Below are positions 38,701 to 47,300 of a DNA stretch of 64,000 nt, piece after piece (position 1 is the first letter of the stretch; every line of letters begins with the position of its first letter). Location of the stretch: the NCBI GenBank assembly GCA_964527785.1, contig CAZGNO010000005.1:1-64000 (forward strand). The letters are read 5' to 3'. A model generated the notes under the pieces. It was given only the letters and a program-made list of their open reading frames with translations. It did no database searches and was not told the DNA's origin. This stretch comes from JADJXV01 sp964527785. GTDB taxonomy: Bacteria > Bacteroidota > Ignavibacteria > Kapaibacteriales > UBA961. The translations under genes were made by a program, and so were the position numbers.

Positions 38701-39340
38701 TGATAATTGCATGGCAATAGGGGTGAGCAATAACCTCTCAGCGTCCTTAGCAATTGGAATTGGATCAACTAATGTTGTTTCGGCTACTGCTATTGCTATA
38801 GGAGATAATAATAATGTTGCAGCTAATTTTAGCATGGCTATAGGTAGTTATTGTGATGTGCCAACTGGGGATAATGCCTATGCGTTTGGACTTCAAGCAA
38901 AAGCAAATAAAGGTGGACAGTTTGCAAAAGCGTCTGGAATGTTTGCGGCGGTCGGCGATGCACAAGTATCGGAATTTATTTGTAGAAGGCAAACAACTGA
39001 TGATACGGTAACAGTAATTTCACCTAATGGTGGTGGAGCAGGTATCGCTATTGCATCCGGCAGAACATACGGTTTTTTCGCAAGGGTGACAGGTAGGAGA
39101 ACGGATACACCCGGCGATGCGTTCCATGCAGTAATTCAAGGAACAATAGCGAACAATAGCGGTACGACCGCTTTGGTGGGATCGAATACCGATACTGCAA
39201 TCACAAATTCGGCGGGTACTTGGGCTGCTACGGCTGTTGCAAACAATACTTCAGATGCTTTGGAAATTAAAGTAACAGGTGAATCAGGTGCGACAATTAG
39301 ATGGGTTGCAGCCGTAACGCTTGTAGAAATTGCAGGATAG
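35759..39340 (+). CDS. Long fibre/adhesin with YadA-like head repeats
   Basis: 1193 residues. The protein is built from low-complexity Thr/Gly/Ser units common in phage fibres: LRGVISNETGTGALVFGTSP, LVTPNIGVATATKLNNYTFT, GTLATLDGTETLTNKTLTSP and GTNTGDQDLSGYVP, several present two or three times. Residues about 940-1050 hold short repeats of the AIGxxxxxxA type (CMAIGVSNNLSASLAIGIGS), like the trimeric YadA head. The C-terminal ~120 residues form a separate beta domain, probably the receptor-binding tip. A trimeric host-recognition fibre is likely. Confidence 0.8.
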   Translation: MGMESFIVYPPLAAPIDATFVISGTFDPERLGSGTPSPTTILFGDGTWQETVIGTGDALRADTLAQFAATTSDQLRGVISNETGTGALVFGTSPTLVTPNIGVATATKLNNYTFTTPATGATIALADTSTFSTVGAFASTLTFTGTTTVTFPTTGTLATADDLANYVPVTRTINGSALSSNVTLTTGSIADSSNKRYVSDAQLTVIGNTSGTNTGDQDLSGYVPITRTVNGTALNSNITLTTASIADSLNKRYVTDAHLVVLGNTSGTNTGDQDLSGYVPNTRTVNGHALTSNVTVTKSDLSLDNVTNDAQLKLADLDTDSTFAANSDTKIPSQKAVRSAIAAAVTGLWDDRGGFDASGNAYPTTGGSGTAGAILKGDIWTITVAGTLPTAQVVSIGDVLRALVDTPGSTQSNWSIQENNLGYTAENTANKDTDVTLSANSDTKYASQKATKAYVDALLTNPLSIFAATTSAQLAGVISDETGSGSLVFATSPSLVTPNIGVATATKVNNYTFTQPATGATITLANNSTFATVGAFSTTLTATGTTTLTMPLTGTLATLDGTETLTNKTLTAPVISGLTVINDSGSSQTTINAGTSTGAVAIGNDTNTGGINFRTLTQQIGAWRKDTSLTAPANVFGFYVGASGGTPSTGFGTRINFYADCDGGSNKQLGSYKWSWTDVADATATSKLEFEMSKGGTVGTYYTFEQGSIAIRAATSGTMTFALPATVTDHVITFPSNNASGVLTNDGSGGLSWGLPSSVATLTGTQTLTNKTLTSPTINTPTLTAPVLGTPTSGVMTNVTGTASGLTAGLATSLAGGSGGTIPYQSAAGVTAMLANGTAGYVLQSNGTTLAPTWVPTTSGVTGFTGSLETASPNNTVNASLLLASGGTTHQDAVFSPIGNGAFQLQLADSTATGGNKRGTNAVDLQLERSAAADVASGDYAFIGGGYANRATGFAGAALGMSNICGGQHSFCVGYANTTSNDNCMAIGVSNNLSASLAIGIGSTNVVSATAIAIGDNNNVAANFSMAIGSYCDVPTGDNAYAFGLQAKANKGGQFAKASGMFAAVGDAQVSEFICRRQTTDDTVTVISPNGGGAGIAIASGRTYGFFARVTGRRTDTPGDAFHAVIQGTIANNSGTTALVGSNTDTAITNSAGTWAATAVANNTSDALEIKVTGESGATIRWVAAVTLVEIAG

Positions 39341-39345
39341 TAAAC

Positions 39346-39606
39346 ATGGAACATCCAACAGGAAAAATATCGCCGATGGGTTTTATCATTTCTTCTCTAT
39401 TTGCTGTTATCTCATGGGGGTTTAACAACATTTCAAGTTTTTTTGGATGGACAAGAACGCTCGCAATGACGGGTGTATTTACATTGGACGAATGGGTAAA
39501 AGTTGGTCAAATTGCTGCAAGTGTTGTAGCCATAGCAACAGGTTTGGTAACGATATTTTTCGCAGTTAAAAACAATAGAAAATCAAAACGAGAAAAAAAA
39601 CAATAG
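39346..39606 (+). CDS. Holin-like membrane protein
   Basis: 86 residues from ATG 39346, with AGGA upstream; a longer frame starting inside the fibre gene is unlikely. Two hydrophobic segments (GFIISSLFAVISWGF and KVGQIAASVVAIATGLVTIF) are followed by a strongly basic end (KNNRKSKREKKQ), the layout of class II holins. It lies between the fibre and a group containing an endolysin-like gene, as expected of a lysis cassette. Confidence 0.6.
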   Translation: MEHPTGKISPMGFIISSLFAVISWGFNNISSFFGWTRTLAMTGVFTLDEWVKVGQIAASVVAIATGLVTIFFAVKNNRKSKREKKQ

Positions 39607-39613
39607 TTATATT

Positions 39614-39638
39614 TTTCAAATAATTAAGGAGTGATTAT
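39614..39638 (+). repeat. 25-bp leader repeat, copy 1
   Basis: TTTCAAATAATTAAGGAGTG followed by ATTAT contains the ribosome site AAGGAG of the Tad2-like gene. An identical 25 bases occurs at 39948-39972 before the next gene. Confidence 0.75.
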
Positions 39639-39912
39639 GTACAATTTTGGTCAAGCCATTGAAGCTGCAAAACAAGGAAAGAAAGTAGCCCGTGAAGGAT
39701 GGAACGGTAAGAAAATGTTTGTATATCAAATGCCGGGATATGATAATATTCCTGCAAACGAAGCAACTTCAAAACGATTAGGTGTGGAAGTGGGAACTCA
39801 AATAAAAGTCCGTCCATATCTTGCGATGTTCGATGCTCAGGGATATGTTGTCCCGGGTTGGCTTGCTTCGCAAACAGATATTCTTGCTGAAGATTGGGTA
39901 ATTCTTAACTGA
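39637..39912 (+). CDS. tad2: Tad2-like (DUF2829) Thoeris anti-defence protein
   Basis: 91 residues from ATG 39637, preceded by AAGGAG. The whole sequence fits DUF2829/Tad2: FGQAIEAAKQGKKVAREGWN followed by GKKMFVYQ at the start, VRPYLAMFDAQGYVVPGW in the middle and LASQTDILAEDWVILN at the end. Proteins of this family form tetramers that sequester the cyclic ADP-ribose signal produced by the Thoeris defence system; binding here is inferred from family membership. The gene sits among lysis genes and shares a leader with its downstream neighbour, so it may be regulated with it. Confidence 0.85.
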   Translation: MYNFGQAIEAAKQGKKVAREGWNGKKMFVYQMPGYDNIPANEATSKRLGVEVGTQIKVRPYLAMFDAQGYVVPGWLASQTDILAEDWVILN

Positions 39913-39947
39913 TTGCAAGCAAGAAACAAATTAGAAAAACAGTTTAT

Positions 39948-39972
39948 TTTCAAATAATTAAGGAGTGATTAT
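39948..39972 (+). repeat. 25-bp leader repeat, copy 2
   Basis: Identical to 39614-39638. It places the same ribosome site before the AT-hook-like gene at 39975, though 3 bases further from its start codon. Confidence 0.75.
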
Positions 39973-39974
39973 TT

Positions 39975-40313
39975 ATGAGTACAGCAGACGCACAAACACC
40001 GGCTGTAGAAAACATACAGACGGAGCCGGAAGTAAAGCCGAAAAGCAGAGTTGGCAGACCAAGAAAGGATGCAAAGCCGGTTGTCCCCCCTCTCACTGAC
40101 GCACAAATCCGTGAATTAGAGGAAAGACGGATCAAAGAAGCATACGAAGTTGTACGCAAAAATGAAGAGCAACTTCAAGCAGAAATTCAACAAGCCAAGA
40201 AAGAAGTTGAAGAATTTGCGTTTGCTAAACTCAGTCCATTCGGATTGAAACTTGGCGTTATCACTGAGCCGGTCAAATCCTACATTTCTCTTGTTCCACT
40301 AAATCAGAAGTGA
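39975..40313 (+). CDS. Small AT-hook-like protein
   Basis: 112 residues. KSRVGRPRKDAKP near residue 25 is an AT-hook type GRP motif, and a charged helix follows (LEERRIKEAYEVVRKNEEQL ... KKEVEEFAF). The AT-hook suggests binding to AT-rich DNA; another GRP motif protein occurs at 52436-52687. Family not recognised. Confidence 0.6.
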   Translation: MSTADAQTPAVENIQTEPEVKPKSRVGRPRKDAKPVVPPLTDAQIRELEERRIKEAYEVVRKNEEQLQAEIQQAKKEVEEFAFAKLSPFGLKLGVITEPVKSYISLVPLNQK

Positions 40314-40320
40314 GGCAAGT

Positions 40321-40683
40321 ATGGATGAGGCAAGTATCCAAAAATTCATGGAGACAACTGAAGAGTTGGACATGAGCAAACGAGATGACGGGTATCTCCA
40401 ACGTAGAATCGAAGATGAAACGGAAGCCGGTAATTTGATTGATCAAGCAAAGCTCGTTTACAAATGCAATCTTCGACCGGTGTTTTATCCTGATAATAGT
40501 TTTCAAATGACAATTGTCAGTAATCCTGTCGGTACACCTGAAGAACAACAAAAAAACGTGGAACTGTTTAGCAAGTATCTTCACGATGTTCTTGCAAACT
40601 ATAATGTTAAGTACACTCCGCTTTTGTACGTAGATGAGAATAAGCAAAAGCAATTTGATATTTTTCTCTTGACAACTTGGTAA
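40321..40683 (+). CDS. Small unknown protein
   Basis: 120 residues, acidic N-terminus, mixed alpha/beta (FQMTIVSNPVGTPEEQQKNV ... FDIFLLTTW). Ends directly before the start of the endolysin-like gene. No family recognised. Confidence 0.55.
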   Translation: MDEASIQKFMETTEELDMSKRDDGYLQRRIEDETEAGNLIDQAKLVYKCNLRPVFYPDNSFQMTIVSNPVGTPEEQQKNVELFSKYLHDVLANYNVKYTPLLYVDENKQKQFDIFLLTTW

Positions 40684-41358
40684 ATGATAACTACTACAGC
40701 ATACGGCAAAGAAATAATTACAGTGGCACTCGGATACGCCAAAGGGTGGCGCGAGCAAAATTGCAAGGAAAACAATGTTGATTGCTATAAGTATTTATTT
40801 GATAATGATTATAACAAAGTTATAGGGAATCCTTGGTGTGCTTTTTTCTCCACTGCCGTTGTCAATCGTGCAGGGGATAATATTGGTTTAAAGTGTCCGA
40901 TCGCATTCCAAGGATCAAGTAAAGCGGTTGTTGCTTTTGCAAGAAAATACGGATTGAGAGTAGATAGAACTCCGGCTATCGGCTGTCTGTTTTGGTATCC
41001 TACAGGTGACGCAACGGGACACATGGGTATTCCGATATGGATGAATGAAAATGGATTGTACACGGTTGAGGGAAATTCGAGTGATGCCCTAATGTGTAAC
41101 GGATGTCCTAAAAATGCTGTTGCCGTTCTTGGTTCTAATACGGTACGTTCGTATAAATCATTGCAAAATAAAGATACAGTCTATGTACATATCGAAGAGT
41201 TCGGAAATACACCCTATGTGGACGTTGATAATATTTTCGGAAAAGGTGTTTCCACCGGGCAGCAAGCTGAACAAGTATTGAATGCAGGAATCACTCCATT
41301 CGGAGCTTTACTTTTGACATCGGCAGTAATAGGAGGAATTGTGTATGCTACAAGTTAA
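40684..41358 (+). CDS. CHAP-like amidase/endolysin with C-terminal membrane segment
   Basis: 224 residues. NPWCAFFSTAVVNRAG places the catalytic-type Cys at about 52, ATGHMGIPIWMNENG the His near 111, and YTVEGNSS the third polar residue, matching CHAP/TIGR02594-type amidases (cf. PWCAxF and HVG motifs). A C-terminal hydrophobic helix (GALLLTSAVIGGIVYA) is unusual for an endolysin and suggests membrane anchoring. Overlaps the following spanin-like gene. Confidence 0.78.
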   Translation: MITTTAYGKEIITVALGYAKGWREQNCKENNVDCYKYLFDNDYNKVIGNPWCAFFSTAVVNRAGDNIGLKCPIAFQGSSKAVVAFARKYGLRVDRTPAIGCLFWYPTGDATGHMGIPIWMNENGLYTVEGNSSDALMCNGCPKNAVAVLGSNTVRSYKSLQNKDTVYVHIEEFGNTPYVDVDNIFGKGVSTGQQAEQVLNAGITPFGALLLTSAVIGGIVYATS

Positions 41359-41860
41359 AGACAAGATTATCTTCGGACTTACTGCAATTATTATCGTGTT
41401 GGTGTTAATCCTTTTGAATAAATGCAAAGAGCAACAAAGCTGCAAAGTGGAATGGAAAGAACGGATTATTTATCGCGATCAACCTCCCGCTCCACCATTG
41501 GACATACCAAAGGCAAAGCAAGTTAGAGTAAACGTTAATATTCCTGTGTATGTGGTTGACAGTTCAGCACTTCAAAGGGTAATAGCAGAACGGGATTCGT
41601 TAACGAAAAAATTGCAAGATTCGAGTGTGAAAATAACGTTTGCAATGGATACGGTTCATACTGTTACACATGATACATTGAAAGTAATTTGTGATGAGAT
41701 TAAGAGAAACATCGAAGTATCATTGCACTATGCACCTCGGCCTGAAAAGGTTATCATTCAGACGGAAACCATTATTAAAGAAGTTAGTTGGTTTGAAAAG
41801 CTCTTATATGCGTGTGGCGGTTATGCCTTAGCAGAAGTTTTACATCAATTGTTTAAGTGA
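41345..41860 (+). CDS. Spanin-like membrane-anchored protein
   Basis: 171 residues from ATG 41345 with AGGAGG 8 bases upstream. An N-terminal transmembrane helix (IIFGLTAIIIVLVLILLNKC) is followed by a long soluble region with helical ALQRVIAERDSLTKKLQDSS and a final amphipathic segment. Position right after the endolysin-like gene and this topology resemble the Rz inner-membrane spanin. No paired outer-membrane lipoprotein was found. Confidence 0.5.
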   Translation: MLQVKDKIIFGLTAIIIVLVLILLNKCKEQQSCKVEWKERIIYRDQPPAPPLDIPKAKQVRVNVNIPVYVVDSSALQRVIAERDSLTKKLQDSSVKITFAMDTVHTVTHDTLKVICDEIKRNIEVSLHYAPRPEKVIIQTETIIKEVSWFEKLLYACGGYALAEVLHQLFK

Positions 41861-41866
41861 AGAATC

Positions 41867-42190
41867 ATGGCGATCTTAGATTTATCAGGACAAACAGGTG
41901 CAGACCCTCAACATTCATTGGGACATTATGCTGCGGGCGGAGTAAAATATGTAGTGGCTCAGTTCTTAGATGAAACACCACAAAGCCGTGCAAGATATGA
42001 AATTTGTACCGGAATAAGAAAAGACGATTTCGGAAATGAGACACAAGTTAAAAAGGGCTGTGATTACTATTCTGAAACTACTCGCAATGCCTATACAGGA
42101 AAAAAAATGTGCCGGTTGTGCAAATGTCCGGTTCTTGAAAAATCGAAAACTCCAAGTGAAAAATGCCCAATGGAACTATGGCAATCTTAA
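41867..42190 (+). CDS. Small zinc-ribbon-like phage protein
   Basis: 107 residues. Two cysteine groups: KKGCDYYS and KKMCRLCKCPVLEKSKTPSE followed by KCPMELW. The pattern CRxCxCP ... KCPxxxW is seen in many small tailed-phage proteins of unknown role and is likely to bind zinc. Confidence 0.65.
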   Translation: MAILDLSGQTGADPQHSLGHYAAGGVKYVVAQFLDETPQSRARYEICTGIRKDDFGNETQVKKGCDYYSETTRNAYTGKKMCRLCKCPVLEKSKTPSEKCPMELWQS

Positions 42191-42209
42191 AATCTAATTG
42201 AATAAAACT

Positions 42210-42554
42210 ATGACAAGTGCAGAAGCTCAAGGAAAATTAAAGCAAGGTGAGGTTATTACCCATCCTGAATGCGGTACAAACATATTGATCTGCAGTATGC
42301 TTCATATTCTCAAAAAGTATGGAGTGAATTTGGGAGATGCTAATATTGAGATGCCTGTAATAGCACTCGAAAGAGCTGATGCCAAAGTGACTTCTATCAA
42401 TCTGTTAGATAGAATGAGCGTGTTTGATATGGCTCTCTTCGATATTTATACTGATGGTTGGGAAATTCTTGAAAAGGATTTTCAAAAACAGTTTGATGTA
42501 GCGTTTGCAAAAGTAGCTGCTCCAAATTTTGACAGTGGATTTTCACTCAATTAG
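42210..42554 (+). CDS. Unknown small protein, possibly Tad2-like
   Basis: 114 residues from ATG 42210. MTSAEAQGKLKQGEVITHPE at the start and ALFDIYTDGWEILEKD near the end recall the first helix (EALxxLKxGKxV) and last strand (DxxxxDWEI) of DUF2829 proteins, but the central section is different. It could be a diverged relative of the gene at 39637 or unrelated. Confidence 0.5.
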   Translation: MTSAEAQGKLKQGEVITHPECGTNILICSMLHILKKYGVNLGDANIEMPVIALERADAKVTSINLLDRMSVFDMALFDIYTDGWEILEKDFQKQFDVAFAKVAAPNFDSGFSLN

Positions 42555-42606
42555 AATTTCAAAACTCTCTCATCAATTTTTTTAATATATACAGGTAGGT
42601 GTAACA

Positions 42607-42873
42607 ATGGCAAGGAAACTTCCCAAAACCCCACAAGCCGCAAAGAATCTCGCAGAATCATTGCGCAAAAGAGCAACCAAGATGGACAAACGTGCAAGTA
42701 ACTTGGAAAAGAAAGAAGTAGGTTGTGTCCCGGCAAAGAAAGTAAGAGCGGCTGAAAACAAAGTAAACCGTCTCGAAAAACAGCTTACAACGGCTAAAGC
42801 TCAGCACAACAAAGTGGCAGGTAAGAAAACCTGCACTCCGAAAACAAAAAGTTCGGGATTCTCAGGTAGTTAG
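42607..42873 (+). CDS. Basic coiled-coil protein
   Basis: 88 residues, Lys/Ala-rich (AAKNLAESLRKRATKMDKRA, AAENKVNRLEKQLTTAKAQH) with two Cys (VGCVP, KTCTP) and a Ser/Gly tail. Helical, positive and small: a candidate DNA-packaging or nucleoid-like protein. Its terminator follows 27 bases downstream. Confidence 0.6.
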   Translation: MARKLPKTPQAAKNLAESLRKRATKMDKRASNLEKKEVGCVPAKKVRAAENKVNRLEKQLTTAKAQHNKVAGKKTCTPKTKSSGFSGS

Positions 42874-42900
42874 AATACCTGTAAATAGCTCAACTTATAT

Positions 42901-42931
42901 AAGCCCTCCCGTTTTTGGGCGGGCTTTTTTT
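42901..42931 (+). terminator. Rho-independent terminator
   Basis: AAGCCCTCCC pairs with GGGCGGGCTT (one mismatch) over a G-T5 loop and is followed by a T-run. It separates the preceding small-gene operon from the DUF2958/helicase pair. Confidence 0.88.
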
Positions 42932-42953
42932 ATGTTCAATTAAAAAAAATGTT

Positions 42954-44363
42954 ATGAGTAAATATACAGAGAGTGGCTGGACTCAATTAAAATTGGATTC
43001 AGGAAAGATATTCAAAATCAATGATGTTGTGCAGTCTGGAAAGTCCAAGGGAACTATAGTAGGTGTAGCCCGTGACGGCTACGTTTTGCTTGATACAGGA
43101 GACGAATTCTTTGTAGGGAAATTGAAACATATTACTCCTGAGCCGATTGTCGAAGTTTTCACCCAAACTACCAAACCCCTAGCTGTAAAACCAAAAGGAA
43201 AACTCACAAAGGAAGAGTTAGAGCGCGAAAACGCACGCTTACAACGTGAGCTTGACGAGTGCAATGCCGCTTTGCAATTACCTGCAATCGTAAAAAGTGC
43301 GCCGGTCGAAGTACAAAGTTCTTTGCCTGAAGTTCGCAAGGTACATATAATGAGTGAAATTCAGGGATCGGCTGTAGAGCTTGTAGAGAAAGTACAAAAC
43401 GGCACGCTTTCCGAAATAAAAGAAGTGAAAAAGAGCATAGCCCGTAACATTGAGGAATTAGAATCAGTTGCACCACAGAAAACAATAAGTGTTACAGATA
43501 ATTGCAGGGTGCAAACATCGGCGATTCGCGGACGTGAAACAATACGTATCTATTTCGTTGAAAAGCCAAACAAACAATTGGTGGAACAATTGGGCAAACA
43601 AGGGTTTAAGGCGTATTTCGACGGACTGAGCGAAAAGAAAGAATGGTACTATGGAGCATTTTCAAGTGAGAAGAAATTAGAGTTCGCAAAGGGTTTATGC
43701 AAGGAAGAAACTCCCCTCAGCACCCCAAAAACTGAAAAGAAGCCGGAAGTATCACCTGTTAAAAAAACACCGGTTGTCAGACCTGCTGTAGTGCAAAGAA
43801 CTGAACCGGTAAAATCGAAGATTGTACTCAGTAAGCTCTTGCAGGAGCTTATGCCACGAATGCAACAACGGGTTTTGAGTGAGTTGGATCACGATGGCGT
43901 TTTGGAAATGCAACCGCAAATCAACCGTATTGAACGGCAAATAGCTGACATAAGGCAACGGAATGACGTTCAAAACCCTATAGTGAAAGCACACTATTTT
44001 TATGGATCAAGTGATTGGTTTGTTACGGAATATGAAGGTAGCGGCAATGTTTTCGGATATGCAGTTTTGAATGGTGATACTGAAATGAGTGAATTAGGCA
44101 GTGCAAGCATTCACGAGTTTAACAGCGTCGGTAGAGTTGAAATGGATTTCTATTGGGAGCCGGTTCCGCTCGATGTTGCATTGTATAAAAAGTATCCGCG
44201 AGATTTCCCAAAACCTGAAAAGGTTGAGCAAAAAGCTAAAGCCCAAACATCTACAGTTCCGGGTCCTGAAATAACCGGCAAAGATGCAGAGAGTTCAAAA
44301 ATTCTAAGTGAGACTAACGAAATGTTCAAAGCATTTCTTTTAAGCAAAGGAGTGAAAATATGA
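42954..44363 (+). CDS. DUF2958-domain protein with SH3/KOW-like N-terminus
   Basis: 469 residues from ATG 42954; an upstream TTG lies inside the terminator and is rejected. Residues 1-60 look like an SH3/KOW-type fold (GKIFKINDVVQSGKSKGTIV). A short coiled coil follows (LTKEELERENARLQRELDEC). Residues about 290-410 match DUF2958 (LLQELMPRMQQRV ... IVKAHYFYGSSDWFVTEYEG ... VFGYAVLNGDTEMSELGSAS ... MDFYWEPVPL), a domain common on plasmids and phages. The gene overlaps the giant helicase by ATGA, so the products probably work together. Confidence 0.75.
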   Translation: MSKYTESGWTQLKLDSGKIFKINDVVQSGKSKGTIVGVARDGYVLLDTGDEFFVGKLKHITPEPIVEVFTQTTKPLAVKPKGKLTKEELERENARLQRELDECNAALQLPAIVKSAPVEVQSSLPEVRKVHIMSEIQGSAVELVEKVQNGTLSEIKEVKKSIARNIEELESVAPQKTISVTDNCRVQTSAIRGRETIRIYFVEKPNKQLVEQLGKQGFKAYFDGLSEKKEWYYGAFSSEKKLEFAKGLCKEETPLSTPKTEKKPEVSPVKKTPVVRPAVVQRTEPVKSKIVLSKLLQELMPRMQQRVLSELDHDGVLEMQPQINRIERQIADIRQRNDVQNPIVKAHYFYGSSDWFVTEYEGSGNVFGYAVLNGDTEMSELGSASIHEFNSVGRVEMDFYWEPVPLDVALYKKYPRDFPKPEKVEQKAKAQTSTVPGPEITGKDAESSKILSETNEMFKAFLLSKGVKI

Positions 44364-47300
44364 TAGGCGATTTTATTGATGATAAAGGGCAATACGAGCA
44401 ATTACTTGATTCCTATATTCAATATTCAGACGTTTTTGAACCCGATGAAATCGTCGCGCTCAATTCCGTTTTTGAGAATGGAATGAAGTTTTTTGGAATA
44501 GAACGCACACTTCCCGAGCTGATCAGTGCGCCGGTCGTTAAAAAAAGTGCTACGGTTTTCTCTCCTGAAGAATATGCGGATATCATTCACAATGATTTTT
44601 TGCAAGCCAAAGTACGGGAAATGGAGTTGGAGCTATCCGACCTCCGGCAACAAATAGAAAAACTCGATATTCCTCCCAAATCGTGGGAAGGTACGAAAAA
44701 AGAATGGAAAGACAGTAAAAAGAAGAAACGTAACATGTTGTCAGAGAAAAGAGATAATCTCTCCCAACAAATTACACGAACTAAAAACGATGATTTGACA
44801 GAAAAAGAAAAAACATTGCTCGATTCTCAAATACAAGAACGGTACAAAGCCACAAGCGGACTGATAACTGAGGAAGAACTTGAACGGTATATCAAACACT
44901 TGGAAGCAATATCATTCGAAAAGGTAAAGGGATTGGATTATTTCCCAACTCCACCGGACGTAGTTGAGAAAGTGCTTGATAAGGCGCAATTGAAAGCAAA
45001 CCAACGGATATTAGAGCCGTCTGCCGGTAAAGGAAATATTGCCGATGCGGTTCGTTCGCGTATGGGTAATTCAGTGAAGATTGATGTCTGTGAACTTTCA
45101 GATCATAATCGTAAAATATTGGAATTGAAAGGATATACTGTTGTCAGTCAGGACTTTTTGGAGTATGGTGTAAAGGATCGTACCAAAACAGGACTGCCAA
45201 TCATGGATGAAAAGATCAAGTATGACAGGATAGTAATGAATCCTCCATATATGCAAGGTGTTGATTGGGCGCACATTCAACACGCTTTTGCTATGCTCAA
45301 ACCAAACGGGATTTTAGTGGCAGTCGTGCCGGGAAAAAGCTATATCGGTCTTGGACGAGAAGCAACCGAAAAACGGTTGTTCATCGAGGCAAACGACGGA
45401 ACGATTGATATAATTCCTGCTTCTGAGTACAATCAACAAATGGAATTTACCTCACTTTCGATTGATATAGGTATTGTGACCATGTTCAAGAAAGTTCGTG
45501 AGGAATTTGTTTCTTCAGGTACTCGCGGTGATTTGGAATCAGACAGTAAATATCAGGAATTACCTAAAACCGGCAGTATTGAGATGCCTGAGCGTCCGAA
45601 AACGAAAGTTGACACACAGTATGTCAAGCCCGAAATTGTAATGGCTTCCGCTCATCTTGTTCCACCGGAAAGTTCAATACCTGACTATGTGGGTAGAATT
45701 CGCAGTACAAAATTAGTTTCTTCGCTCTTTGCCCATCAACGGTATGGAGCTAATCTTGCTATCCATGCATTAATCTCAAAAAATACCGGCAACGGTTTCT
45801 TGCTCGAAGATGGTACAGGTGCAGGAAAAACGATACAAATGCTTACTGTAGCGGCTTATATGTACCAAGAGTACAAGATGCCGATTGTATTGTTTACAAC
45901 TGACGACAGGGTTATTAAAACATCGTTCATGCAGGACGGTATGAAGATGGGCTTTCCCGTTCCTGAATATACGCCGGTTGATAAGCTGACCAAACACCCG
46001 CCACGCCCTAAGAATTATACCGGTCTCTATGATAAGATAGAACCTGTAGAACGTTTGAAAACTGTGCTGCAAGATGAACTTCCGCCTATATTTTTCGGTG
46101 ATGAACGTAGTTTTTACTTGAAAGACGGAATTAATATTTTCAAATATACTTCCCTTTCCAATATAAAGGTTTCGGAAGAAAACAATAAAGGTAAAGCAAA
46201 AGCCAATGCGGAATCAAATCATAAGTTCTGGACAAAAATCTATCAAAAGGGACGTGCAGAAATAAAAGGAAAGCACTTTGATTTTCTCGGAAAAGTATTT
46301 AACGGTGAACTGCCTAAATCCCAAGACGATAAATATTCGTTATGGGGTGATCTTATTCAAGCTGCTGAATTGGACGATACTTTTCAGTTGCAGAATCAAT
46401 ACGCTGAGCTCTTTGGAAGACTTGACGCAAATAACATGCGTATTGATATGCCTTCCACTGAGGAAGCATCAAGAAACTACGTGCTTGCTCTCGATAGGTT
46501 TGAAACTGCAATCAAAACTACTTTGACGGATGTTATTAATAAAACATCGCTTGTCATTTTTGATGAAGGTCATAAGATTAAGAACCTGTTACTTGGTATG
46601 GATAAACAAGCCGGTCGTGCTTTCTATGCGAAGTTTATTACTGATAACGCAAAACGGATAATGTTCGCTACTGCCACACCTTGTGACCGTCCTTACGATA
46701 TCCTGTATTTGAAAAGAATCGGACTATTCCAAGATGATGAAGATTTCAAACGTAGAATGGGACTTATCGGTATATACTACGAACCGGCAAAATTAAACAG
46801 TCGAGGTGAAATAGTGCAACGTGGAAAATGGAAAACGTCAAAAGATGAAGAATCTCAAGCGTTTTCCAATTTTCAATTGTCACTGTTATTCGATTTTGCA
46901 ACGCGAAAAGGTTGTATGATCCGGCGCGAAATTCAATACACGAACTTGGAAGCAAATTTTGTTGATGTTGTTATCCCCCATTCGGTCAAGTATGAATTAG
47001 ATGCCATTACGGAATCTCTCACAACAATTGATGACAAAGGACGGCGACGGGTAAATAAGCTCAAGCAAATGCAAAGGCACATGGAGCTTATCGAGGGATA
47101 CAAGATTGATGAGGCAATCGAAACAACCAAACGGGAAATTGCCGAAGGTAGAAACGTACTGATTTTTACGAGCTATGTTGATGAAGGTGATGAGGAACGG
47201 GTAGAAGACGATTCATTGAAACTTGGTACGGTTCGGATTCTGAAAAACAAACTATCAAAGCTCTTTGGAGAAGATCAAGTTGGCGTATTGGTGTCTGCTA

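Noticed and set aside
42915..42953. TTG start for the DUF2958 protein
   Set aside because: It lies inside the terminator stem at 42901-42931; the ATG at 42954 is better.
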